A model generated the notes under the pieces. That model searched no databases. It was given only the letters and a program-made list of their open reading frames with translations, and was not told where the DNA came from. A stretch of DNA of 39,908 bases, taken from NCBI GenBank assembly GCA_030037735.1, contig JASHQC010000091.1:1-39908 (forward strand), read 5' to 3'. This document shows positions 16,616-23,625 of this stretch, piece after piece. The stretch comes from Thermoplasmata archaeon (lineage in GTDB: Archaea; Thermoplasmatota; Thermoplasmata; Lutacidiplasmatales; UBA184). Every line of letters begins with the position of its first letter. The first letter of the stretch is position 1. The position numbers were made by a program, and so were the translations under genes.

Positions 16616-17907
16616 TCGACGTCGACCGTTTGAGAAAGGATTTCCCGGCACTTTCTCCCCGCCATGGCGGCCCGCCTCCCGTCTATCTGGATTCGGCGTG
16701 TATGTCCCTCGTTCCCCAAGCGGTCCTGGAAGCGCTCGGGGAGTACTACACGGACTATCCCGGTTGCGCGGGCCGAAGCCTCCACCGGTTCGCCGAAGAG
16801 GTGGGACACCGCTACGAGTCCGCCCGAGAGTCGTTCGCCCGGTTCCTCGGTTCCCCCGCGCCCGATGGGATCGTGTTTCTGAGGAACGCAACAGAGGCGA
16901 TCAACCTCGTGGGCCAAGGTCTGGACTGGAAGCCCGGGGACCGGGTCCTCGTAACCGACCAAGAGCACAACTCCAACCTCGTGGTCTGGCAGCGGCTAGC
17001 CGCGGAGCGAGGGATACAGCTCACGCATCTCCGACTACCATCGGACGGCACGTTCGACGGCGAAGCGCTCGACCGGGAACTCGACCGCGGCGTGCGGCTC
17101 GTGAGCTTCTTCCAGACCTCGAACCTCGACGGCCGGTCCCTGCCGGTGCGCGAGATCGTGGAGCGGGCCCACCGAAAGGGAGCCGAAGTGCTGATCGACG
17201 GGTGCCAGGCGGCCCCGCACCAGCCGGTCGATCTCGCCCGCCTCGGTGTCGACTTCTATGCCCTGTCGCTGCACAAGATGCTCGGGCCCACCGGCACGGG
17301 TCTGCTCGCAGGGAGGCCCGAGCGGCTCTCTCGACTTTCCCCCCTCGTCGTGGGCGGCGAGACGGTCGAATGGACGACGCTCACGGAACACCGGTTACGA
17401 CCTCCACCGCATCGGTTCGAAGCGGGTCTTCAAAACTACGGGGGAGTGCTCGGCGCCGTCGCCGGCCTGCGCTATCTCCAGCAGGTCGGACTGGACGAGG
17501 TGGAGGCCCATGACCGGTCGGTCAATGCCCGCGCCACGAAGGCGCTCGCCGACGAGCCGCGGGTGACACTGCTCGGCCCGCCCGACCCCGCCCATCGGCC
17601 AAGCATCTACTCGTTCACGCTCGACGGCGTCGACCCCAGCGATGCGGCGCTCTTCCTTGATGAAGGCTACCGCGTCATGGTCCGGTCGGGAATGCATTGC
17701 GTGCATTCCTGGTATCGGGAGCGCAGCCTCCCTGGCAGCATTCGGGCGTCGTTCTACCTCTACACCTCGACGACGGATATCGACGCCTTCGTGACGGGGG
17801 TGACGGAACTGCTCGGCCGGATCCCGCCGACGGAGTCTCGACCGAGGCCACTGACACCGGTGTCGCGCCCGGAGCCGGCGCCGAAGACCCAGGGTCGCGC
17901 GCCGTAG
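16612..17907 (+). CDS. SufS-like cysteine desulfurase
   Basis: This class V PLP aminotransferase-fold enzyme is predicted to remove sulfur from cysteine for Fe-S cluster assembly or other sulfur transfer. The 431 residues show VYLDSACMSLVP, IVFLRNATEAINLV, the QEHNSN histidine (His119), the PLP-contacting Asp196 and Gln199 (IDGCQA), the PLP lysine Lys222 in LHKMLGPTG, and Cys363 in RSGMHCVHSWY, which matches the persulfide cysteine of SufS. The C-terminal 35 residues are Pro/Arg-rich and unconserved. No SufBCD or SufU gene adjoins it. A 4-nt overlap with the M20 gene implies one operon, possibly for turnover of a sulfur-containing acylated amino acid (inference). Confidence 0.88.
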   Translation: MIDVDRLRKDFPALSPRHGGPPPVYLDSACMSLVPQAVLEALGEYYTDYPGCAGRSLHRFAEEVGHRYESARESFARFLGSPAPDGIVFLRNATEAINLVGQGLDWKPGDRVLVTDQEHNSNLVVWQRLAAERGIQLTHLRLPSDGTFDGEALDRELDRGVRLVSFFQTSNLDGRSLPVREIVERAHRKGAEVLIDGCQAAPHQPVDLARLGVDFYALSLHKMLGPTGTGLLAGRPERLSRLSPLVVGGETVEWTTLTEHRLRPPPHRFEAGLQNYGGVLGAVAGLRYLQQVGLDEVEAHDRSVNARATKALADEPRVTLLGPPDPAHRPSIYSFTLDGVDPSDAALFLDEGYRVMVRSGMHCVHSWYRERSLPGSIRASFYLYTSTTDIDAFVTGVTELLGRIPPTESRPRPLTPVSRPEPAPKTQGRAP

Positions 17908-17914
17908 GGCGCGA

Positions 17915-18727
17915 CTAGCGATACATCGGCGCGGATTGAGGCGAGGTGGGCCGCTCCGGCCGCGGGTGCTCCTGCGCCGACCGCTGTATCGTCAGGAGCT
18001 GCTGCTCGATCCGCTCGGCCTCGTGAATCAGCGGTTCGGGGTCGAGCGTCGATCGCAGCAGGATGTGGTTGATCGTCTCGATGATCTTGGCCGCCGCTCG
18101 GGCGTCCGGGTACTCGGGGTTCGCCTCGGCCAAGAAGGTTAGGACGTCAAATCCCCGCCGTCGTCCCTCGTTGAGCAGCACCCCCGCGATCCCTGTGATC
18201 ACGCCTTCCATGAACGGGGTCACGTTCGGTTCGATGTAGAGCTCCTGGGCCCGCCGCGTGCTCGCGATCCCGTACACGCGAACCTCGGGGACCTTCGAGG
18301 GCCGTCGGTGCTCCTTGGCCCCCGGGCCGGGCTCCACCACGAGTCCCTCAGGAGAGACCAGTAGACCGCAACGCTGCTCTTGGACCCAGTTGAGGATCGC
18401 GGTGGCCAGCGGATGGATCACGTTCGGCGGGGGTTGGAACTCGGAGATGAACGCCACGATGCGGTCCGCCACTCGGCCGTCCCGCCCCTGGGGGGGTGTG
18501 CCCGAGTAGATGCGGACCGGGTGCTGCGGCTTCCCGTCCCGGACTAGAGAGACCGTCGGGAAGGAGGGGGATTCCACGATGCCAATCTGCTCCATCTCCA
18601 GCGTGTCGATGAGGTAATTCGCCACGATCGAGCTGACGAGGCCGACGGAGGGGAAACCGTCGAGAACAATCGCCCCCTCGACGTCGACCCGCTTGATCTC
18701 GTAAATGCGTACTTCGTCGGAGAGCAT
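17915..18727 (-). CDS. PAC2-family proteasome assembly chaperone with HbYX-like tail
   Basis: The 270-residue protein belongs to the PAC2/COG2047 family, which includes archaeal PbaB and the eukaryotic Pac2. Signatures are GAIVLDGFPSVGLVSSIVANYLI near residues 18-40, VYGIASTRRAQEL, ITGIAGVLLNEGRRRG and a helical C-terminus. The last three residues are Met-Tyr-Arg (...SAPMYR). That is a hydrophobic-Tyr-X ending of the type by which PAN, PbaB and related proteins dock into proteasome alpha-ring pockets. It follows a Pro-rich linker, as expected for a flexible docking tail. The ATG at 18727 lies 10 nt after the stop of a small helical protein gene. Confidence 0.9.
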   Translation of the reverse strand: MLSDEVRIYEIKRVDVEGAIVLDGFPSVGLVSSIVANYLIDTLEMEQIGIVESPSFPTVSLVRDGKPQHPVRIYSGTPPQGRDGRVADRIVAFISEFQPPPNVIHPLATAILNWVQEQRCGLLVSPEGLVVEPGPGAKEHRRPSKVPEVRVYGIASTRRAQELYIEPNVTPFMEGVITGIAGVLLNEGRRRGFDVLTFLAEANPEYPDARAAAKIIETINHILLRSTLDPEPLIHEAERIEQQLLTIQRSAQEHPRPERPTSPQSAPMYR

Positions 18728-18737
18728 GGGCCGGAAC

Positions 18738-19097
18738 TCAGAGCGACTTCTCCACGATCTGTCCCAGCTCCCGGCTGAACAGCTCCACTACCTCGGCCGT
18801 CAGCTTGTTCCGCAGCTCCAGCGGGACGGCGGCCAGGCCCAGCCGGGCCGTGAGCGCCCCGACGCGGAGCAACGCCGCGTACTCCATCGCCCGCGCTTCG
18901 AGGAGGGCCCGGACGCCTTCGCGGAGGTCGTGCGCGAGCTTCGGGTCGTCTTTGAGCGTCTTCTCGAGATGGTGCCGAATCTCGTCCTTCACGACGTCCC
19001 GGATCGCTTCCCGAACGATCTCCTCGGGGCGAAGCAGGTCCTGGCTGCCCTTGAGGAGCGTCGAGAGCGGTTCTCCCGGCGCGTTGTCGTCCGCCAT
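18738..19097 (-). CDS. Small helical protein upstream of PAC2
   Basis: The 119-residue protein is almost entirely helical and charged, with a short disordered N-terminus (MADDNAPGEP). Ala/Leu/Glu-rich amphipathic helices follow (REAIRDVVKDEIRHHLEK, LREGVRALLEARAMEYAALL). I do not recognise a family. An earlier ATG at 19118 would add seven residues. I prefer 19097 because a TATA-like TTAATGG lies about 30 nt before it on the minus strand. It is the first gene of a two-gene unit with the PAC2 protein, so it may be a partner or a regulator of proteasome assembly (inference only). Confidence 0.65.
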   Translation of the reverse strand: MADDNAPGEPLSTLLKGSQDLLRPEEIVREAIRDVVKDEIRHHLEKTLKDDPKLAHDLREGVRALLEARAMEYAALLRVGALTARLGLAAVPLELRNKLTAEVVELFSRELGQIVEKSL

Positions 19098-19171
19098 CGG
19101 TGGCCGCGGACAGGTCACTCCCCCATTAACCCTTCTGAGGGAAGGCGGGCGGGCCGTCCCTCGGCGAAGCG

Positions 19172-19178
19172 CTTATTC
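19172..19178 (+). promoter_or_regulatory. TATA box of tRNA-Ala
   Basis: CTTATTC is centred 29 nt before the first base of the tRNA at 19204, the usual distance for archaeal tRNA promoters. Confidence 0.5.
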
Positions 19179-19203
19179 TCCGGCCGTCCTCCGCCGGCTC
19201 GGT

Positions 19204-19308
19204 GGGCTGGTAGATCAGCGGAAGATCGCTACCTTGGCAAGGTAGAGGTCGCGAGTTCAAAGGGCGCGGAGCAGTCGCCTTCGGCGCCGGAAACTCTCGC
19301 CCAGTCCA
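19204..19308 (+). tRNA. tRNA-Ala(GGC) with T-loop intron
   Basis: The cloverleaf is complete once a 33-nt intron is removed. The acceptor GGGCTGG (19204-19210) pairs with CCAGTCC (19301-19307) and includes G3-U70, the alanine identity pair. The D stem is GATC/GATC. The anticodon stem CTACC/GGTAG encloses TTGGCAA with anticodon GGC at 19236-19238. The T stem is GCGAG (19251-19255) with CTCGC (19296-19300). The discriminator is A19308 and CCA is not encoded. Exon 1 ends with TTCAAA and exon 2 starts with T, which restores the consensus TTCAAAT T-loop. The mature length is 72 nt before CCA addition. Confidence 0.93.
19262..19294 (+). other. BHB intron in tRNA-Ala at position 59/60
   Basis: The pre-tRNA folds into a bulge-helix-bulge. 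The outer helix is the T stem (GCGAG/CTCGC). The central helix is TTCA (19256-19259) with GGAA (19289-19292), three pairs plus an A-G mismatch. The two 3-nt bulges are AAG (19260-19262) and ACT (19293-19295). The inner helix is GGCGC/GCGCC (19263-19267 and 19284-19288), closed by a 16-nt loop. Cleavage after the second base of each bulge gives the ends stated here. Confidence 0.85.
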
Positions 19309-19385
19309 CTCCCCCATTCGGCGGCGAGTACCGAGGGGGACTTCGATGGCTGTCGAACTCCTCGGACGACATGAAGGACCAACCC

Positions 19386-19391
19386 TTTATA
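19386..19391 (+). promoter_or_regulatory. TATA box of the mevalonate operon
   Basis: TTTATA is centred 27 nt before the GTG at 19415. This spacing argues for a leaderless mRNA and against an earlier ATG at 19346, which would place the TATA box inside the coding region. Between the tRNA end (19308) and here I see nothing else. Confidence 0.7.
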
Positions 19392-19414
19392 CCACTCCGG
19401 GGGTCGGCCGAAAT

Positions 19415-20092
19415 GTGGCAGCCGAACTCCGCGAGAAGATCGCGGGCGAGGTGGTCCTGTCCCCCCACCCGGGGAGAACGCTCCGGAAATGGCGGGAAGG
19501 GTTCCAGGTCTCGCAGCGGGAATTGTCGAAGGCTCTCGACACGGTGCCATCGGTGATCTCCGACTACGAAGCGGAGCGTCGCGCGAGCCCCGGGGCGACC
19601 TTCATTCGGCATTACGTCGACGCGTTGCTGGAGATCGACACACGGAACGGGCGGCGGATCGCCCAGCGACTGGGCAGCCGGCCCCACACCGAGGGAATCC
19701 TCGGCATGCGCGAGTTCGCCGTCGCGATTCCGCTCAAATCGGTCGCCGAGCTCCTCGACGCCAAGCCCGTGAGCACGGTCGACCTCCTCCGGGACATCCA
19801 CGGCTACACGTTATTGGACGCGCCACGCGCGATTCTCTCGATGGACGCGTCTCGCTTCGTCGAGGTCTACGGGTGGACCACCCAACGGGCCCTCATCTTC
19901 TCGAACGTGAAGTATGGCCGCTCCCCCATGGTGGCGGTGCGCGCCCATCCGCTCAAGCCCGCCGCCGTGATCTTCGCGAACCCCGGCCGAATCGACCCGC
20001 TCGCTGTCCGGTTGAGCGAGGTCGAGAACATTCCTCTCCTCGTGACGTCGCTGGGCCCAACGGATGTCTTACGTCGTCTCGAAGAGCTGTGA
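19415..20092 (+). CDS. XRE-type HTH regulator at head of mevalonate operon
   Basis: The 225-residue protein has a Cro/C1-type helix-turn-helix at about residues 18-60 ([30 protein letters not shown], key words [10 protein letters not shown] and PSVISDYE). A C-terminal domain follows with [32 protein letters not shown], which looks like a ligand-sensing region. This architecture (COG1709) is found in many archaea beside HMG-CoA synthase genes. It is a plausible autoregulator of the operon that senses a mevalonate-pathway metabolite (inference). The stop lies 7 nt before the HMG-CoA synthase ATG. The GTG start is supported by the TATA spacing. Confidence 0.85.
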   Translation: MAAELREKIAGEVVLSPHPGRTLRKWREGFQVSQRELSKALDTVPSVISDYEAERRASPGATFIRHYVDALLEIDTRNGRRIAQRLGSRPHTEGILGMREFAVAIPLKSVAELLDAKPVSTVDLLRDIHGYTLLDAPRAILSMDASRFVEVYGWTTQRALIFSNVKYGRSPMVAVRAHPLKPAAVIFANPGRIDPLAVRLSEVENIPLLVTSLGPTDVLRRLEEL

Positions 20093-20099
20093 TCGAATC

Positions 20100-21161
20100 A
20101 TGCAGCAAACGAAAGCCGGCATAGTGAGTTATGGAGTGTACGTCCCGCGGTACCGGATCACGCCCGCCGAGATCGGCCGCGTCTGGGGGGTCGATGGTTT
20201 CGCGATGGGACAGGGTCTAAACATCGAGCGCAAGAGCGTGCCGGCCCCCGACGAAGACACGGTCACGATCAGCACCGAGGCGCTCCGGGTCGCGCTCGTT
20301 CGTGGGAAAATTGAGCCGCAGGAGATTGGCGCGCTCTACATCGGCAGCGAATCCCACCCCTACGCCGTGAAACCGACGGCGACGATCGTGGCGCATGCGG
20401 TCGGCGCGACCCCGAATCTCACGGCCGCAGACTACGAGTTCGCGTGCAAGGCGGGCACGGCGGCGATTCAGACCTGTCTCGGGCTCGTGCGGTCGGAGAT
20501 GATCCGGTACGGGGTCGCGATCGGTACCGACACGTCCCAGGGAGCCCCGGGCGATGCCCTGGAGTACTCCGCCAGCGCCGGGGGCGCCGCGCTGGTCATC
20601 GGCCGGGAGAACGTCATCGCGACGGTGAACCACACCGTGTCGTATACCACCGACACGCCAGACTTCTGGCGCCGGGAGGGCCAACGGTACCCGAGCCACG
20701 GCGGTCGATTCACCGGCGAGCCGGCCTACTTCCGGCACGTCAGCGAGTGCGCCAAGTCGATGTTCAAGGCGGCCGGCACCACGACCAAGGACTACACCCA
20801 TGTCGTGTTCCACCAACCGAACGGCAAATTCCCGCGCCGGATCGGGACGCAGCTCGGGTTTACGGACGAGCAGATGAAGTACGGTATGGTCACCCCTCGG
20901 ATAGGGAACACGTACTCCGCCGCGGCGCTCATCGGGCTCGCGAACGCCCTGGACCACGCCAAACCCGACGAGCGGATCCTGGTTGTCGGCTACGGGTCGG
21001 GCGCCGGCTCCGACGCCTTCGACCTCACCGTCACCGATGCTCTGAGGAGCTACGACCGCTCCGTCGGGTTGCCGGTGCAGTATTTCCTCGACGGCGGGGT
21101 CGAGCTCTCGTACGCGGTGTACGCAAAGTACCGCGGCAAAATCGAAATGGGAGCGGCCTAA
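20100..21161 (+). CDS. Hydroxymethylglutaryl-CoA synthase
   Basis: This enzyme condenses acetyl-CoA with acetoacetyl-CoA to HMG-CoA, the committed carbon step of the mevalonate pathway to archaeal isoprenoid lipids. The 353-residue protein starts [20 protein letters not shown]. The catalytic Glu84 ([11 protein letters not shown]), the nucleophile Cys116 (YEFACKAGT) and His238 ([10 protein letters not shown]) are all present. An upstream ATG at 20064 lies inside the regulator gene and is rejected. In methanogens this enzyme forms a channelling complex with a thiolase and a DUF35 protein encoded next to it, exactly the arrangement here. Confidence 0.95.
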   Translation: MQQTKAGIVSYGVYVPRYRITPAEIGRVWGVDGFAMGQGLNIERKSVPAPDEDTVTISTEALRVALVRGKIEPQEIGALYIGSESHPYAVKPTATIVAHAVGATPNLTAADYEFACKAGTAAIQTCLGLVRSEMIRYGVAIGTDTSQGAPGDALEYSASAGGAALVIGRENVIATVNHTVSYTTDTPDFWRREGQRYPSHGGRFTGEPAYFRHVSECAKSMFKAAGTTTKDYTHVVFHQPNGKFPRRIGTQLGFTDEQMKYGMVTPRIGNTYSAAALIGLANALDHAKPDERILVVGYGSGAGSDAFDLTVTDALRSYDRSVGLPVQYFLDGGVELSYAVYAKYRGKIEMGAA

Positions 21162-21163
21162 CC

Positions 21164-22333
21164 ATGCGCGACGTGGCCATCCTCGGCGTCGGCATGACGA
21201 AGTTCGGCGAGCTGTGGGACCGCTCGTTCCGCGAGATCGGCATCGAAGCGGGATTCCAGGCGCTCGTCGACGGAAAGCTATCGTCCCACGACCTCGAGGC
21301 CCTGTACCTCGGCAACATGGCGAGTGGTGCGTTCCTGGAGCAGGAACACATCGCGCCGCTCATTCTCGACTACGCCGGTCTCTCCGGACACCACTTGCCC
21401 GCCATTCGCGTCGAGGCGGGCGGCGCTTCCGGCGCGATGGCGCTGCATGAGGGGTACCTCGCCGTAGCGAGCGGGGCCCACGACTTCGTCGTAGTGGGAG
21501 GTGCGGAGAAGATGACCGACGTGTCGGACACCGAGGCGAGCCACGTCGTGGACGCCGCCGCGGATACGGAGTGGGAGCTCGTCTTCGGAGCCACACTGCC
21601 CTCCCTCTGGGCGATGGTCGCCCGGAAGCACATGCACGAGTACGGCACCCGCCGCGAGGACCTCGCCGCGCTGCCGGTGCACGACCACCAGATGGCCTCG
21701 AAGAATCCGTTGGCGCATTTCCGGAACAAGGTTAGTGTCGACCAGGTCGTGAACTCCGGGATGGTCGCGGACCCGCTAGGGGTGCTCGACTGCTCCCCGG
21801 TATCGGATGGCGCCGCCGCGGTGCTGCTCGGCCCACTGGAGAGCGCACGGAAATATACCGACACGCCGGTCAAGATCGCGGCGAGCCAGGTGGCGTGCGA
21901 TACGATGGCCCTTCACCACCGACGTGACCTCACCACCATGGACTCCACGGTGCTGGCAGGCAAGCGCGCGTTCACCCAGGCCCGGCGGAAACCGTCCGAC
22001 GTACAGGTCGCCGAGATCGACGACGCCTACTCCATCGGCGGCCTGATCGCGCTCGAGGACCTCGGCTTCCTGGCGAAGGGAGAGGCCGGTATGGCGATGC
22101 GCGACGGGCGTTTCTTCGGCAAGGGAACGACGCTGATCAATACCTCCGGGGGGCTCAAGGCCCAGGGCCGGCCGTTTGGAGCCGTCGGGGTGGCGCAAGT
22201 CGTGGAGCTGGTGCACCAGCTCCGGGGCGAGGCGAAGGACCGACAGATATCGGGCGCTCAGGTGGGGTTGGCGCACAACGTCGGCGGGACCGGCGCGACC
22301 AGCGTCGTGACGATGCTGGAGCGGGTGAACTAG
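21164..22333 (+). CDS. Thiolase homologue (SCP2 type) lacking catalytic residues
   Basis: By position and sequence this is the partner thiolase of HMG-CoA synthase (acetoacetyl-CoA synthesis): MRDVAILGVGMTKFGELW, GNMASGAFLEQEH, DCSPVSDGAAAV, NTSGGLKAQG and LAHNVGGTGAT are family segments and the length (389) is full. The catalytic positions are changed. The nucleophile expected in EAACASG is Gly87 (EAGGASG). The His of the HDCF-like motif is Asp286 (EIDDAYSI). The His of GHP is Arg336 (GRPFGA). His371 remains. The reading frame is intact and codon use matches the neighbours, so this looks like a retained but non-thiolytic subunit, perhaps a scaffold or acyl-CoA-binding protein. It starts 2 nt after the HMG-CoA synthase stop. 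Confidence 0.87.
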   Translation: MRDVAILGVGMTKFGELWDRSFREIGIEAGFQALVDGKLSSHDLEALYLGNMASGAFLEQEHIAPLILDYAGLSGHHLPAIRVEAGGASGAMALHEGYLAVASGAHDFVVVGGAEKMTDVSDTEASHVVDAAADTEWELVFGATLPSLWAMVARKHMHEYGTRREDLAALPVHDHQMASKNPLAHFRNKVSVDQVVNSGMVADPLGVLDCSPVSDGAAAVLLGPLESARKYTDTPVKIAASQVACDTMALHHRRDLTTMDSTVLAGKRAFTQARRKPSDVQVAEIDDAYSIGGLIALEDLGFLAKGEAGMAMRDGRFFGKGTTLINTSGGLKAQGRPFGAVGVAQVVELVHQLRGEAKDRQISGAQVGLAHNVGGTGATSVVTMLERVN

Positions 22334-22344
22334 GGGAGAGAAGC

Positions 22345-22839
22345 ATGCCGATTGCACGGTTCTGGAGAGAGACCCCGCGACGGTACAACCTCGGCGGCTC
22401 CCGGTGCGCCATCTGCTCGACGGTCTACTTCCCGCCCCGGTCGGTCTGCCCAACCTGCTCCGCGCATCGCCAATCGCTCGGAAAGATGGAACCGTTCCAC
22501 CTCTCTGGCGAGGGCGAGGTCGTCACGTTCTCGATCGTGCACGAGGCCGCCGAAGGCTTCGAGATGCAGGTCCCGTACGCTCTGGCGATCGTGCAGACCA
22601 TCGAGGGACCGCTCCTCACCGGCCAGGTCGTGAACATCGCACCGGAGGAGGTCAAGATCGGACTCAAGGTCCGGGCCACGTTCCGGAAACTCCGGGAGGA
22701 AGGGCCGGCCGGCGTGATCCACTACGGGTACAAGTTCGCGCCCAAGGAGGAGGCCGGGAGGGGACCGGGAGCGGGTCAGGAGGCTGAGCCGGCCACCATC
22801 CCGCCCGTCTCCCCCGAGTCGTCGCGCGCCCGAGCGTGA
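22345..22839 (+). CDS. DUF35 zinc-ribbon/OB-fold protein
   Basis: The 164-residue protein has an N-terminal helix (ARFWRETPRRYNL), a rubredoxin-like zinc ribbon (CAIC and CPTC, about residues 20-38) and an OB fold (GEGEVVTFSIVHEAAEGFEMQVPYALAIV). In the methanogen complex the DUF35 protein bridges thiolase and HMG-CoA synthase and shapes a shared CoA-binding site. The last 30 residues are a disordered Pro/Glu/Ala tail. It lies 11 nt after the thiolase homologue, and its stop overlaps the next start as GTGA. Confidence 0.92.
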   Translation: MPIARFWRETPRRYNLGGSRCAICSTVYFPPRSVCPTCSAHRQSLGKMEPFHLSGEGEVVTFSIVHEAAEGFEMQVPYALAIVQTIEGPLLTGQVVNIAPEEVKIGLKVRATFRKLREEGPAGVIHYGYKFAPKEEAGRGPGAGQEAEPATIPPVSPESSRARA

Positions 22840-23603
22840 CGGAGCGCGCGCCCGAGACGGTCCCCTCGCCCCCGCCTAGTGAAGGGGCGCCCGCCGACGA
22901 GGAGTACGCCGAGGCGTACTCCGAGGGCTACGGAGAAGGCCTCCGGGAAGCGTTCCGAGAGGTCCTCTCGCACGTGGGCCGAGGCCATACGGTCGGAGAG
23001 ATCCGAGTCCTGGTCGAGAGCCGGATTGCCCGGATCCGGGACGATGTTGCGGCGAAGCGGCGGAACATCCTGGGCCCGCCGCGCCGGCCGGCGTGGGGGG
23101 CCCTGCTCCGGCCCCCAGCGCGCCCGCGGCCCGAACCCGATACCACTCCGCGCCTCGCGCGGGGGAGCAGCTACCTGTTTCGGGAGGACCGCCCGCACCA
23201 CGCGCTGACGTTCGTGAGCCGGGCCGGCGGAGAGTACGGACGCATCGTCTGCGTTACCACGAACCCGCCCGACTTCAATGGAGTCCCTCGCAACCGGGTC
23301 GAAGTGCTCCGGCTCGCCCTCCCGAGTCCTGGACTCGCCGCGGCGGAAGGGGAACTCGACCCGGGGGGTCTCGGGGGTCGGATCAAGGAGGCCACCGAGG
23401 CTAGGGGAGGCGCTCTGGTCTACCTGGACGCGCTGGAGGTCATGAGCACTGAGTACTCGCTGGACACGATGCTCAAGTTCGTCAACTTCGTCACGGCGCA
23501 GGTGGCCCGCACCGGCTCGGCCTTCGTGGCGTCGGTGGATCCGGGAACCCTCGAAGAAAGGGACCTCCGGCGACTCCAGCGCTCGTTTAATATCGTGAGT
23601 TGA
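22836..23603 (+). CDS. DUF835 domain protein
   Basis: The 255-residue product has an acidic disordered N-terminus, a helical segment (GEGLREAFREVLSHVGRGHTVGEIRVL, about 30-75) and a basic linker. The C-terminal DUF835 domain (about 108-255) includes SSYLFREDRPHHALTFVSRA, VTTNPPDF, GGALVYLDALEVMSTEYSLDTMLKFVNF and SVDPGTLEERDLRRLQR. DUF835 is a RecA-like-fold domain with no known activity, common in Thermoplasmata and some other Euryarchaeota, often with signalling domains. The GTG start overlaps the DUF35 stop. Its presence in the mevalonate operon is of unknown meaning. Confidence 0.82.
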   Translation: MTERAPETVPSPPPSEGAPADEEYAEAYSEGYGEGLREAFREVLSHVGRGHTVGEIRVLVESRIARIRDDVAAKRRNILGPPRRPAWGALLRPPARPRPEPDTTPRLARGSSYLFREDRPHHALTFVSRAGGEYGRIVCVTTNPPDFNGVPRNRVEVLRLALPSPGLAAAEGELDPGGLGGRIKEATEARGGALVYLDALEVMSTEYSLDTMLKFVNFVTAQVARTGSAFVASVDPGTLEERDLRRLQRSFNIVS

Positions 23604-23625
23604 CGCCGTTCGCGGCAGGGGATCG

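Noticed and set aside
19204-19308. tRNA pseudogene interpretation
   Set aside because: All stems including G3-U70 and the T stem are perfectly paired after removal of a BHB intron, and a second tRNA shows the same layout.
19346-19414. Longer start for the HTH regulator
   Set aside because: The extension would contain the TATA box at 19386-19391; the GTG 27 nt downstream of it fits a leaderless gene.
21164-22333. Thiolase defects as sequencing errors
   Set aside because: Three separate catalytic positions differ by clean codon replacements in an unbroken frame, which random errors would hardly produce.
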